Shown: positions 1-7,269 of the stretch, piece after piece
Position numbering within the stretch: the first letter of the stretch is position 1
How the letters are laid out: each line of letters opens with the position of its first letter
NCBI RefSeq assembly: GCF_052116305.1
Contig: NZ_JBQKLI010000020.1
Span: 1-37,738 of the forward strand
Length of the DNA: 37,738 bases
DNA from: JBQKLI01 sp012798975
Lineage (GTDB): Bacteria > Bacillota > Clostridia > Tissierellales > Peptoniphilaceae
Reading direction: 5' to 3'
Notes under the pieces: model-generated
Seen by the model: only the letters and a program-made list of their open reading frames with translations
What the model was told of the DNA's origin: nothing
Databases searched by the model: none
Position numbers and translations under genes: made by a program

Positions 1-195
1 AATGCTGTAGCTGAGGCAGCTTTCAAAGTATTCAAGACAGAGTTTGTAAATCAGCAGCTATTTATTTCACTAGAGCAGCTAAAAATTGAGTTGTTCGATT
101 ATGTAAACTGGAACAACAATATTAGGATACATTCTTCATTGGGATATTTGAGTCCGGTTGCGTATAGAAGCAAACTTCTTAAGGAAGTTGTCTAG
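1..195 (+). CDS. IS3-family transposase OrfB, C-terminal part (partial at window edge)
   Basis: Frame 1 is open from the first base to a TAG at 193-195 and gives 64 residues of the C-terminal part of an rve-type (DDE) integrase domain. The peptide starts NAVAEAAFKVFKTEF, where the usual family text is DNAxAESFFxxLKxE and its Glu is the third catalytic acid. It later has WNNNIRIHSSLGYLSP, the hallmark C-terminal motif of IS3/IS150-type OrfB. The start and the first two catalytic Asp residues lie outside the window. It would act in cut-out/paste-in transposition together with an OrfA. Whether the copy is active cannot be judged from this fragment. Confidence 0.85.
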   Translation, partial: NAVAEAAFKVFKTEFVNQQLFISLEQLKIELFDYVNWNNNIRIHSSLGYLSPVAYRSKLLKEVV

Positions 196-213
196 TTTAG
201 TGTTGACAGTCCA
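1..213 (+). mobile_element. Right end of an IS3-family insertion sequence
   Basis: The window opens inside an insertion sequence. It holds the last 64 codons of an IS3-family OrfB transposase, followed by about 18 bases that end in GTTGACAGTCCA. The last 17 bases (197-213) read on the other strand as TGGACTGTCAACACTAA. They have the TG...CA form expected of an IS3-family terminal inverted repeat, so I place the element edge near 213. The left end is outside the window, so the full repeat pair and any target duplication cannot be seen. The element appears to have landed in a small minus-strand ORF (see 214-267). Confidence 0.8.
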
Positions 214-267
214 AAAACAAACAATCCCCATCATCATAAACAGATTCATTTGTTCTAAACTTTTCAT
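214..267 (-). pseudogene. Small unknown ORF interrupted by the IS3 element (5' end only)
   Basis: An ATG at 267 is preceded by AAGGAG seven bases upstream, an excellent ribosome binding site. The frame reads MKSLEQMNLFMMMGIVC before it meets the IS edge near 213, after which the frame runs into IS sequence. It lies in the same direction as the upstream restriction gene but is separated from it by an intrinsic terminator. The peptide is rich in Met and hydrophobic residues and could begin a small membrane protein; resemblance to short holin-like toxin peptides is a loose guess. No function is assigned. A chance ORF is possible, but the ribosome binding site argues for a real, now truncated, gene. 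Confidence 0.4.
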
Positions 268-285
268 ATAAATCTCCTTTCTTGT

Positions 286-319
286 AATAAAAAAGAGATA
301 ACATTGCTGCTATCCCTTT
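286..319 (-). terminator. Intrinsic terminator downstream of res
   Basis: On the minus strand AAAGGGATAGC and GTTATCTCTTT can pair around the loop AGCAAT, with two G-U pairs, followed by a run of T (TTTTTTATT). It sits about 40 bases after the res stop and would end the XRE-mod-res transcript before the small interrupted ORF. Confidence 0.65.
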
Positions 320-360
320 CAAAGTTTCATTATTAAAATTTTCTGTCAGCTAAAATCTCC

Positions 361-2565
361 TTAAAATAAATCTTCTAGTCTTTTCCAATTCTCATTATTC
401 ATTTCTTCTGTGTAGTCTGTATTGTTAATATAAAGCCTTGTATCTTTATCTCTTACAAACCCCCAATTTATTTTACGCCTATCTGCATAATCCTTAAAAG
501 CATAGAATTTATTTTCTATTTGTTTATCAATATTTTTACTTACACCTTTTCTTTCTCCACCTTTAGTTTCAATTATCCATACTTCTCCATTTTTCTTTTT
601 GATTATATAGTCTGGATAAAAAAGATATTCTTTGCTTAGATTATTACCGTAAATAATTGATAGATATTGTTGTCCTGTATCTCCATTTTTATAGTACCAA
701 TCTACATCATCTCTACTTTCAAGATAGTTTTCTAAGAGTTGTTCTGAAGTTGATCTAAACTCCGATGTTGTCATAGATGTGTTGTATTCTTTATAAGCAT
801 TTTTCTCATATTCGACTACTTCTGTTTCATACGGAAGATACTTATAGAAATCTTCTAAAGGTAATTTCCACTTTTCAGTCTTCTTATCCAAAATTTGCAT
901 CTGCTCTCCTTCAGATATTGCAGCTAAATCTAAAAAGTCATCTCTAAGTTTATAGGCATTATTAATCATAAAAGCGTACCATTCACGATTAGAAAGAATT
1001 AACAACTTTTTATTTGATGGTATATTTTTATGGAAAAGATGTTGGAGAATTGCCCTCATCTTGTTAGAGGGAACACCCGTAACTTTTTTTATCATATCAA
1101 CTGCGTGCAAACAATCAATTCCATGATCGTGAGTTGATACTTCATAGGCTATTTCCCTATTTTCACCTTGTTTTTCATCAACAATATCTTTGAGTTTTAT
1201 AAACTTACCAGTTCTAAAGGTGGATATAACTTTTGTCCCCATTACAAAACCATAAGACTCTAATAACTTTTCATTGTCCTTTTTAATGTTGGTTAGTTTA
1301 TATTTCTTTTTGAAATAGTCATAAGCCCCATCTCGAACTAATACTTCATCTACAAACTGATAGTCTTTATTTCTATATTCTTTTACAAGTTCAAAATCTT
1401 TGCACTTTTCTTTTAAAAATAACCTCTTAACTTCATAGGCATTTCCACCCTGTATTACAGATTCTTTGTATTTTTCATCGAATGTATATAGGAAGCAAAA
1501 ATCTAATAGGTCGTTGTCATAGTGCCTTGCTCTTGGCATTCTCCTTATGCGTCCTATTGTTTGTGTTTCAAAGGTTTCTGTCATATTTTCACGAAGTTTT
1601 ACAAGTATCATTGCTCTCGGACAATCCCAACCCGTTGAAATAGCTTGTTTCATAATTAAAAAGTTTGATTTTGAGTCTTCCTCTGTAACATCAAGTGTAT
1701 TTATCTTCTCCTCACTCAGCCATTTAGCAAGCATTTTATTTTTATAGGTGTAACCCATATTTGTTAGATGTTCTTCTACAAAATTAACTAAGGACTCACT
1801 CATATCTGGAAATTGTATTATAACTAAAGGATTGATTTTTTCTCCTATTTTCTCATACTCAGCTTTAATTTCTTTTCTCTTTTCATCTGCTTTTTGTATA
1901 AGATAAATAGTTTCACTTTCAAGGTCGTCCATCTCGTCTGCTTCAAGACCAGGGTTTATATAGAGTGCCTTTGTGATTAGACCAGAATTTATTACCTCTT
2001 CTTCTGGTATTTCATAAAATTCTGCCATCGGGTTCTTAACAGTTGTTGCAGATACTCGTATTTCTCTATCAGAATTAAGGGCATACAAAATATCATCTGC
2101 TTTTGAGGTGTTGTTCAAATGCTCCTCGTCAATAATTGTGATAAAAGAAAGTTGTTCCCTATGTGCTTCTGCAATTCTTTCAAAAAGATTTTTCTTTTCA
2201 CTATCTTTAAGTGCATTATTCTTTTTATTAGTTATCATTTCCCAGTTTATAAAATAGGTGTAACCACCCTTGAAACCTTGCAGAAGAGCATCGTGTATAT
2301 TCGCAGATTTTGCATGAGGAATATATTCGTCCATTTTTTCCTTTGACTGTTCCTCTAAATCTCCCTTGCCTGGAGTAAGCCAGATAAATACCTTATTAGG
2401 GTCCTGCCATAGAAGATAGTCATAGATATAAGAAAGTAGAATTATTGTTTTGCCAGAACCGGTCGGACTTTTTACAATGATTTTTCTTTTTGCATTTGGA
2501 TCTGTCGTTTTATCCAAAAGATAGTTTTTGGCATCTGTTTGAAAATCAAATAAATCTAACATCAT
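361..2565 (-). CDS. res: Type III restriction enzyme, Res subunit (helicase-endonuclease)
   Basis: This 734-residue protein is the ATP-dependent translocase/nuclease subunit of a type III restriction-modification system, which acts with Mod to cut unmethylated DNA. The N-terminal superfamily 2 helicase core shows Walker A SPTGSGKT (about residue 33), Walker B IIDEEH (about 144), VSATT (motif III) and a motif VI arginine cluster GRIRRMPRAR. The C-terminal nuclease has the PD-(D/E)xK pattern: FYPDY, then IIETKGGE about 15 residues later. It is shorter than the roughly 900-1000 residues of EcoP1I-type Res. Its start overlaps the mod stop (ATGA), so the two are translationally coupled. It appears intact, although its partner mod is frameshifted. 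Restriction without matching methylation would be lethal, so activity is uncertain. Confidence 0.9.
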   Translation of the reverse strand: MMLDLFDFQTDAKNYLLDKTTDPNAKRKIIVKSPTGSGKTIILLSYIYDYLLWQDPNKVFIWLTPGKGDLEEQSKEKMDEYIPHAKSANIHDALLQGFKGGYTYFINWEMITNKKNNALKDSEKKNLFERIAEAHREQLSFITIIDEEHLNNTSKADDILYALNSDREIRVSATTVKNPMAEFYEIPEEEVINSGLITKALYINPGLEADEMDDLESETIYLIQKADEKRKEIKAEYEKIGEKINPLVIIQFPDMSESLVNFVEEHLTNMGYTYKNKMLAKWLSEEKINTLDVTEEDSKSNFLIMKQAISTGWDCPRAMILVKLRENMTETFETQTIGRIRRMPRARHYDNDLLDFCFLYTFDEKYKESVIQGGNAYEVKRLFLKEKCKDFELVKEYRNKDYQFVDEVLVRDGAYDYFKKKYKLTNIKKDNEKLLESYGFVMGTKVISTFRTGKFIKLKDIVDEKQGENREIAYEVSTHDHGIDCLHAVDMIKKVTGVPSNKMRAILQHLFHKNIPSNKKLLILSNREWYAFMINNAYKLRDDFLDLAAISEGEQMQILDKKTEKWKLPLEDFYKYLPYETEVVEYEKNAYKEYNTSMTTSEFRSTSEQLLENYLESRDDVDWYYKNGDTGQQYLSIIYGNNLSKEYLFYPDYIIKKKNGEVWIIETKGGERKGVSKNIDKQIENKFYAFKDYADRRKINWGFVRDKDTRLYINNTDYTEEMNNENWKRLEDLF

Positions 2566-3866
2566 AATTCGTTCACCTCTCTTAATTCTTCTGTGAAATA
2601 ATAATCTGGGATAGTAACAACTTCAAGTTTCCTTTCTTCGATACTATCCTTGATTTCATTGGTTAGTAAGATGAATGATGGAATATATAAAACACCACTT
2701 TCTTCCATTTCAGTAAGTGCTATATTTAAATCTTCATCAGACAAAATGATTCTTCTACTATTCCCATCAATCTCACACATATTTTCAAGCTCGACCATTT
2801 CTTTGATATAATCAAGAAGCTTAGATGATAAAATCTCCTCATCTTCTGAAAGTTTAGGTATAAATTCTGTTTTGTAGTATTTAAGGTTACTAGGAAGTTT
2901 TTCTACCTCGATTTCTTTTTTTCTACTTGTGTACTTATATCCCCTAATAACTTTTTTAATTCTTTTGTAACAGACATCTTCTGCTATCCCATTTTCATTA
3001 TTAGTGCAAAGTATAAATTTTCTTTTTCCACCATCTTCATGATTTAATTCTATAACTGCATGCCCCGTTGTTCCGCTGCCAGCAAAAAAATCAAGATATA
3101 AACTATTATTATCAAAGATACTTAATATTCTTTTCATAAAAGCCATTTGTTTAGGGTTATCAAATTCTATATCCATATTTTTTAATAAAGTGTAGTCTGG
3201 TCTTTGGTCATCACTCATTATAGACTTTGGTCTTTGATTTCTATTTTCTGATAAATATCTTTTTATTGTAGGTAAGCTTCCATCTGTATGAAAATGAACT
3301 CTATTTTCTGCTATTAGCTCATTTAATTTCTCACTATTATATCTGAACCCTCCTGGTGGAACTGGATCTTCCTCATTTGTTAAAGGATTTATAATAGGAG
3401 TCTTATTTCCATTTTTTACTCCCCCTAAATCTCCTTTTCTGTATAGTCCGCTATCATCAAAATACCAATAATTTGTAAAATCTATAAATCTTGGGTATTT
3501 AGTTAGTTCTTTTAGTTCTTCCGTAATTTCATCATGTGATAAGCCTAGTTTTTGTAATTGTTTTACTTTTTTCTCATATTCATCTATATTATTTTTTTCT
3601 GTTTCCCATTTATTATCTTTGTGTCTAACTTGAAGCTTTTCATAGTCTTTTGAATATATTAAACAGTATTCATGACTTACAGAAACATAAAGACTTTGAT
3701 TTTTTGATGAGTTTGTATTCCTAATTATATTAGCAATAAAATTTTTCTCTCCAAAAATTTGGTCACACAATAGCTTGAGTTGTCCTTGCTCATTATCATC
3801 AATGGAAATAAAAATAACTCCCTCATCAGATAACAACTCTTTTGCAATAACAAGTCTTTCACTCAT
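2562..3866 (-). CDS. mod: Type III DNA methyltransferase Mod, C-terminal part (after frameshift)
   Basis: This 434-residue ORF carries the larger part of a type III Mod adenine methyltransferase. It opens at MSERLVIAKELLSDEGVIF, which in intact Mod proteins follows a HSKW-type stretch, and contains a long middle region that would be the target-recognition domain. The AdoMet-binding motif I, DFFAGSGTTGHA, is at about residue 256. Motif I coming after the target-recognition region is the beta-class order expected of type III Mod. The preceding ORF supplies the catalytic DPPY motif. The ATG at 3866 overlaps the TGA of that ORF as ATGA, so re-initiation could produce this half as a separate chain. 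Whether the two halves assemble is unknown. Confidence 0.85.
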   Translation of the reverse strand: MSERLVIAKELLSDEGVIFISIDDNEQGQLKLLCDQIFGEKNFIANIIRNTNSSKNQSLYVSVSHEYCLIYSKDYEKLQVRHKDNKWETEKNNIDEYEKKVKQLQKLGLSHDEITEELKELTKYPRFIDFTNYWYFDDSGLYRKGDLGGVKNGNKTPIINPLTNEEDPVPPGGFRYNSEKLNELIAENRVHFHTDGSLPTIKRYLSENRNQRPKSIMSDDQRPDYTLLKNMDIEFDNPKQMAFMKRILSIFDNNSLYLDFFAGSGTTGHAVIELNHEDGGKRKFILCTNNENGIAEDVCYKRIKKVIRGYKYTSRKKEIEVEKLPSNLKYYKTEFIPKLSEDEEILSSKLLDYIKEMVELENMCEIDGNSRRIILSDEDLNIALTEMEESGVLYIPSFILLTNEIKDSIEERKLEVVTIPDYYFTEELREVNEL

Positions 3867-4291
3867 AAATGAGATCCATTTGGAATGCTATATGTGTCAT
3901 CTTCTCCAATTCTTGTATCGTTATAAATAAATTCTTTATTTTTTGTATTATAAGGTGGATCAATATAGATAACATCAATTTTGCCCATGTGAGTCTTTTT
4001 TAATAACTTAAGGGAATGTAGATTATCCCCCTCTAAAATAAAATTAAAATCAAAGGTATTATCTCCAATTATTTTTTTATCTTCTATTTCTCTAAAAACA
4101 GGTATGTTATGAACAAGTTGTTTGTCTACTTCTTCTTCATGTTCTTCCCAAACTAACCCATATTTTTTCTCAGTTAAGGCTGTTTCAATCTTACTAAGTG
4201 CAATCCTACTTTCATCATCTGTGTGAATTTCTTTTAGATGATTTAGGTATTCTAGCATTTCAGCTCTTCTGATTTGTGATAGATTGCTCAA
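3863..4291 (-). CDS. mod: Type III DNA methyltransferase Mod, N-terminal part (ends at frameshift)
   Basis: These 142 residues are the start of Mod and include the catalytic motif IV YIDPPYNTKN near residue 113. The start is a TTG at 4291, eight bases after GAGGTGG, which overlaps the end of the XRE gene; no better start is in frame. The true Mod frame breaks near 3887-3891. The DNA reads TATAGCATTCCAAATGG, and one added base after TATAG would give Y-(R/S)-H-S-K-W-I-S-F-M-S-E-R, the expected Mod text. Instead the frame ends PNGSHL and stops at TGA. There is no simple repeat or homopolymer at the break, so classical slipped-strand phase variation is not supported. Confidence 0.85.
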   Translation of the reverse strand: MSNLSQIRRAEMLEYLNHLKEIHTDDESRIALSKIETALTEKKYGLVWEEHEEEVDKQLVHNIPVFREIEDKKIIGDNTFDFNFILEGDNLHSLKLLKKTHMGKIDVIYIDPPYNTKNKEFIYNDTRIGEDDTYSIPNGSHL

Positions 4292-4293
4292 TT

Positions 4294-4506
4294 TTATTCC
4301 ACCTCATTTCTATGAATTTCTATAACATCTTCAATTCTGCAATCCAATGCCAGGCAAATCTTTTCTAATGACTCTAAGTTCACATAAGAGTTTTTGCTCA
4401 TTCTTGAAACTATGTTGCTTGTTATGTTTGCAGCTCTTTTTAAGTCTTCTTTGTTCATTTCTCTTTCTACCAATAAGTGCCATAATGGTTTATAAGAAAT
4501 TGCCAT
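4294..4506 (-). CDS. XRE/Cro-family helix-turn-helix regulator of the R-M operon
   Basis: This 70-residue protein is a single HTH_XRE domain of the Cro/CI type: a first helix around WHLLVEREM, turn-helix NKEDLKRAANIT, recognition helix SNIVSRMSKN, and a closing segment LEKICLALDCRIEDVIEI typical of small XRE regulators. It has an AAGGGG ribosome binding site about seven bases before the ATG. It is the first gene of the operon, three bases ahead of the TTG start of mod. An inverted repeat overlapping the promoter would suit autoregulation. By position it resembles controller (C) proteins of restriction-modification systems, but a stand-alone accessory regulator is also possible. Confidence 0.85.
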   Translation of the reverse strand: MAISYKPLWHLLVEREMNKEDLKRAANITSNIVSRMSKNSYVNLESLEKICLALDCRIEDVIEIHRNEVE

Positions 4507-4541
4507 ATTATTACCCCTTATCCGTTTTATTGTTAAGATAT

Positions 4542-4569
4542 ATTATATCGTAAATAGGCTGATAAGTCA
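4542..4569 (-). promoter_or_regulatory. Promoter of the XRE-mod-res operon
   Basis: A TATAAT -10 box (4542-4547) lies 16 bases from a weaker -35-like TGACTT (4564-4569). The predicted start site leaves a short leader before the XRE ATG at 4506. Confidence 0.55.
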
Positions 4570-4581
4570 CTTTAGCCTATT
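4553..4581. promoter_or_regulatory. Inverted-repeat operator over the XRE promoter
   Basis: AATAGGCT (4553-4560) and AGCCTATT (4574-4581) form a perfect 8-base inverted repeat with a 13-base spacer. It brackets the -35 region of the XRE promoter, so a bound repressor dimer would block RNA polymerase. Binding by the XRE protein is inferred from position only. Confidence 0.5.
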
Positions 4582-4639
4582 TTATACTTGTGCTTGCGTT
4601 AGTATTTATTGAGATAGTCCTTAGTTTTTTATGTTTCCC

Positions 4640-4756
4640 ACTTCAAACCGTTCAAAATCGCAAGACCAAATATTCCTTTACTGGTTTACTTTAAATTCTT
4701 TTGTGTATTTTGGCATACAAAAACCCCTCCATCCGTATTCAGGATTTTGGGGTTCA
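4640..4756 (-). pseudogene. Decayed IS3-family remnant (left end and start of orfA)
   Basis: An ATG at 4716 with GGAGGGG just upstream begins MPKYTKEFKV, the standard opening of IS3-family OrfA proteins, but stops after 12 codons. A different frame then continues with PVKEYL, which matches the expected next residues, so a one-base indel broke the gene. Upstream the DNA begins TGAACCCCAAAATCC at 4756, resembling IS3-family terminal repeats. Nothing recognisable remains after about 4660. The orientation is opposite to the IS3 copy at the left window edge. Confidence 0.6.
4718..4756 (-). terminator. Hairpin after lysS; also caps the IS3 remnant start
   Basis: On the minus strand AACCCC pairs with GGGGTT and, further in, ATCC with GGAT around TGAATAC, followed by TTTTTG. 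It lies 26 bases after the lysS stop and can serve as its terminator. The 3' arm contains the GGAGGGG ribosome binding site of the orfA remnant, so it would also have hidden that site in read-through transcripts. Confidence 0.55.
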
Positions 4757-4781
4757 GGTCATTTCATAATTAGCGTGTTCT

Positions 4782-6698
4782 TTAATATAATTTTGATCCT
4801 GCTGGAATATTATCATCCAACATTATTAAGTTAAGTTTTTCTTCTCCGTCGTACTCGCAAATTGCAGATATAATCATACCTTCTGAGTCGATTCCCATCA
4901 TCTTACGTGGAGGAAGATTACAAATTGCAAGTAGTGTCTTTCCAATTAAGCTCTCTGCGCTGTAATATTCCTTAATCCCAGATAAAATAACTCTTTCTTT
5001 TTCAGAACCATCATCTAATGTAAATTTCAATAGTTTTTTTGATTTTGGAACTTCTTCGCAGTTCTTAACTTTTACAACTCTAAAATCAGATTTTGAGAAT
5101 GTATCAAAATCAACCATGTCTTCAAATAGTGGTTCAACTTTTACTTTTGAAAAGTCGATTTTTTCTGTCGTAAGTTTGTCGTAAGTTTCGTAAGTTTCTT
5201 TTGACGAATCCCTATTTTCTGCCTTTTCTAAGCCTATTGGCTTCATCGTAGGGAATAACAATACGTCTCGAATAGACTCTTGTTTTGTCAAAAGCATGAT
5301 CAGACGATCTACCCCTATACCAAGTCCGCCAGTAGGAGGAAGCCCTACTTCTAAGGCATTGATAAAGTCGTAATCCATCATTTGAGCTTCGTCATCGCCC
5401 TTTTCACGCGCTTCCACTTGTGCGTCGAAACGGCCCTTTTGATCTCTCGCATCGTTTAATTCGCTAAATGCATTTGCAATTTCGTTTCCTGCCACAAAGG
5501 CTTCAAATCTTTCCGTAAATCTTGGATCTTCAGGATTTCTTTTTGCAAGAGGACTTACTTCTACAGGGTGCTGGGTAATAAAGACAGGCTGCATTAAATG
5601 TTCTTCGCAGAAGGCTTCGAAAACTTCTGCTATTACATGTCCTCTTGTATAGTCTTCCTCTACTTGCACATTGTTTTCTTTAGCGATTTTTCTTGCTTCT
5701 TCGTCTGTTTCGATGGTTTCAAAGTCGATCCCAGAATACTCTTTGATCGCTTCAACCATAGTCAGGCGTTTCCATGGCGGAGTCAGATCTATCACTTCTT
5801 CGCCAAACTCTACTTTCATTGTTCCCAGTACATTTTGAGCGACTGTTGAAACTAGTTCTTCTGTAATACTCATCATTTCATTATAATCCACATAGGCTTG
5901 GTATAATTCGATTGCGGTGTATTCAGGATTATGAGAATGATCCATTCCTTCGTTTCGGAACATTCTTCCCATCTCGTATACTTTTTCGAATCCCCCGACG
6001 ATTAATCTTTTAAGATATAATTCGTTGGCAATTCTTAAATACATATCGATATCTAATGTATTATGATGAGTGATAAAAGGTCTAGCATTTGCACCGCCGG
6101 CTATAGTGTTTAGTATCGGAGTTTCTACTTCAAGAAAATCCCGGCTGTCTAAGAAATGTCTGATTTCAGAAATAATTTTGGAACGTGTAATAAACACATC
6201 CTTTATATCTGGATTTACAATTAGATCTACGTATCTTTGACGGTATCTAAGATCTTGATCTTTCAGGCCGTGGAATTTCTCAGGAAGAATCTGCAAAGAT
6301 TTTGTTAGAAGAGTTAAACTTTTCGTACGAACAGAAATTTCCCCTGTTTTTGTTTTAAAGATTTCTCCTTCAGCCCCTACAATATCTCCTACATCAAGCT
6401 GTTTTATTTTTTCGTACTCTTCTTCTCCAAAATTATTCATTTTATTGAAAAACTGAATTCTTCCAGAGGAATCTTGAATATCCATAAAGTTGACTTTGCC
6501 GTGTCCTCTTTTGGACATGATTCTTCCTGCTACGCGTACTGTTTTTTCTTCGAAATCTTCGAAGTTCTCGATAATTGTTTTCGCTAAAGTCCGATCTGTA
6601 AAATGAGTGATCTTATGGGGATCTTCTCCCTTTTCAATCAGCTGATCTAGTTTTTCTTGACGAATTTGAAGCATTTCATTTTTATTTTCGAATTCCAT
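4782..6698 (-). CDS. lysS: Lysyl-tRNA synthetase, class II, with C-terminal tRNA-binding domain
   Basis: It charges tRNA-Lys with lysine in the cytoplasm. The N-terminal OB-fold anticodon domain is around residues 55-155. The class II catalytic core follows, with motif 2 FRNEGMDHSHNPEYT and motif 3 GLGIGVDRL. At 638 residues it exceeds the usual 490-500 because about 108 C-terminal residues form a tRNA_bind (EMAP II/Trbp111/MetRS C-terminal) OB domain, shown by FRVVKVKNCEEVPKSKKLL, VILSGI and NLPPRKMMGIDSEGM. That domain is common on bacterial MetRS and unusual on LysRS. The ATG has AGGAGG seven bases upstream. It follows greA by 17 bases, the classic greA-lysS pair, and shares its promoter. 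Confidence 0.97.
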   Translation of the reverse strand: MEFENKNEMLQIRQEKLDQLIEKGEDPHKITHFTDRTLAKTIIENFEDFEEKTVRVAGRIMSKRGHGKVNFMDIQDSSGRIQFFNKMNNFGEEEYEKIKQLDVGDIVGAEGEIFKTKTGEISVRTKSLTLLTKSLQILPEKFHGLKDQDLRYRQRYVDLIVNPDIKDVFITRSKIISEIRHFLDSRDFLEVETPILNTIAGGANARPFITHHNTLDIDMYLRIANELYLKRLIVGGFEKVYEMGRMFRNEGMDHSHNPEYTAIELYQAYVDYNEMMSITEELVSTVAQNVLGTMKVEFGEEVIDLTPPWKRLTMVEAIKEYSGIDFETIETDEEARKIAKENNVQVEEDYTRGHVIAEVFEAFCEEHLMQPVFITQHPVEVSPLAKRNPEDPRFTERFEAFVAGNEIANAFSELNDARDQKGRFDAQVEAREKGDDEAQMMDYDFINALEVGLPPTGGLGIGVDRLIMLLTKQESIRDVLLFPTMKPIGLEKAENRDSSKETYETYDKLTTEKIDFSKVKVEPLFEDMVDFDTFSKSDFRVVKVKNCEEVPKSKKLLKFTLDDGSEKERVILSGIKEYYSAESLIGKTLLAICNLPPRKMMGIDSEGMIISAICEYDGEEKLNLIMLDDNIPAGSKLY

Positions 6699-6715
6699 GA
6701 ATCCTCCTATTGCTG

Positions 6716-7183
6716 CTATTTTATACTTTCTAATCTATATTCTATCATACCGCCTGGCGCATCTACTTGAATAGTATCTCCAACCTTCGCCCCTAAGCAT
6801 GCACTTCCAACAGGAGACTCGTTTGATATTTTTCCTTTTAACGGATCTGCTTCCGCTGATCCTACGATAGTATATTCGAACTCATAATTGTTAGGATCCT
6901 TTAGAACAATTGTAGACCCTGCGCTTACAACATCTTTTTTAATCTTTGATTCTTCGATGATTTCAGCATTTTCCAGCATATTTTCTAAGATCAGGATTCT
7001 TGCTTCTACTTGAGCCTGCTCGTTTTTGGCTTCATCATAATCAGCATTTTCAGATAAATCTCCGAAACCTCTCGCAATTTTGATCTGTTCCGCAATCTCC
7101 TGTCTTCTAACTGTTTTTAAATATTCTAATTCTTCCTCGTATTGTTTATAACCTTCCTTGGTTAATAACACTTCATTTGCCAT
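6716..7183 (-). CDS. greA: Transcription elongation factor GreA
   Basis: GreA enters the secondary channel of RNA polymerase and stimulates cleavage of backtracked RNA. The 155-residue protein has the normal length. Its N-terminal coiled coil carries the tip motif GDLSENADYDEAK (about residues 41-53), whose acidic residues position the catalytic Mg2+, and the C-terminal FKBP-like domain ends with GDTIQVDAPGG. It has a GAGGAGA ribosome binding site and a near-perfect sigma-A promoter, and it is followed closely by lysS. Confidence 0.97.
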   Translation of the reverse strand: MANEVLLTKEGYKQYEEELEYLKTVRRQEIAEQIKIARGFGDLSENADYDEAKNEQAQVEARILILENMLENAEIIEESKIKKDVVSAGSTIVLKDPNNYEFEYTIVGSAEADPLKGKISNESPVGSACLGAKVGDTIQVDAPGGMIEYRLESIK

Positions 7184-7221
7184 TTATATCTCTCCTCATT
7201 CTTTCTAATCCAACCATAGTA

Positions 7222-7250
7222 ATTATAGTCAGATTTCATATCAGTGTCAA
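7222..7250 (-). promoter_or_regulatory. Consensus promoter of greA-lysS
   Basis: TTGACA (7245-7250) and TATAAT (7222-7227) are separated by 17 bases, a full sigma-A consensus match. The -35 box lies inside an 8-base inverted repeat (7244-7267). Confidence 0.85.
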
Positions 7251-7267
7251 GGTTTAAGGCTTGACAC
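7244..7267 (-). repeat. Inverted repeat over the greA -35 box
   Basis: GTGTCAAG (7244-7251) and CTTGACAC (7260-7267) form a perfect 8-base inverted repeat with an 8-base spacer, straight after the stop of the small membrane protein gene. It has no T run on the minus strand. It may be a weak terminator for the upstream operon or an operator over the greA promoter. Confidence 0.5.
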
Positions 7268-7269
7268 CA

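Noticed and set aside
3880..3895. Phase-variation repeat in mod
   Set aside because: No homopolymer or short tandem repeat occurs at the frameshift; the sequence TATAGCATTCC is non-repetitive.
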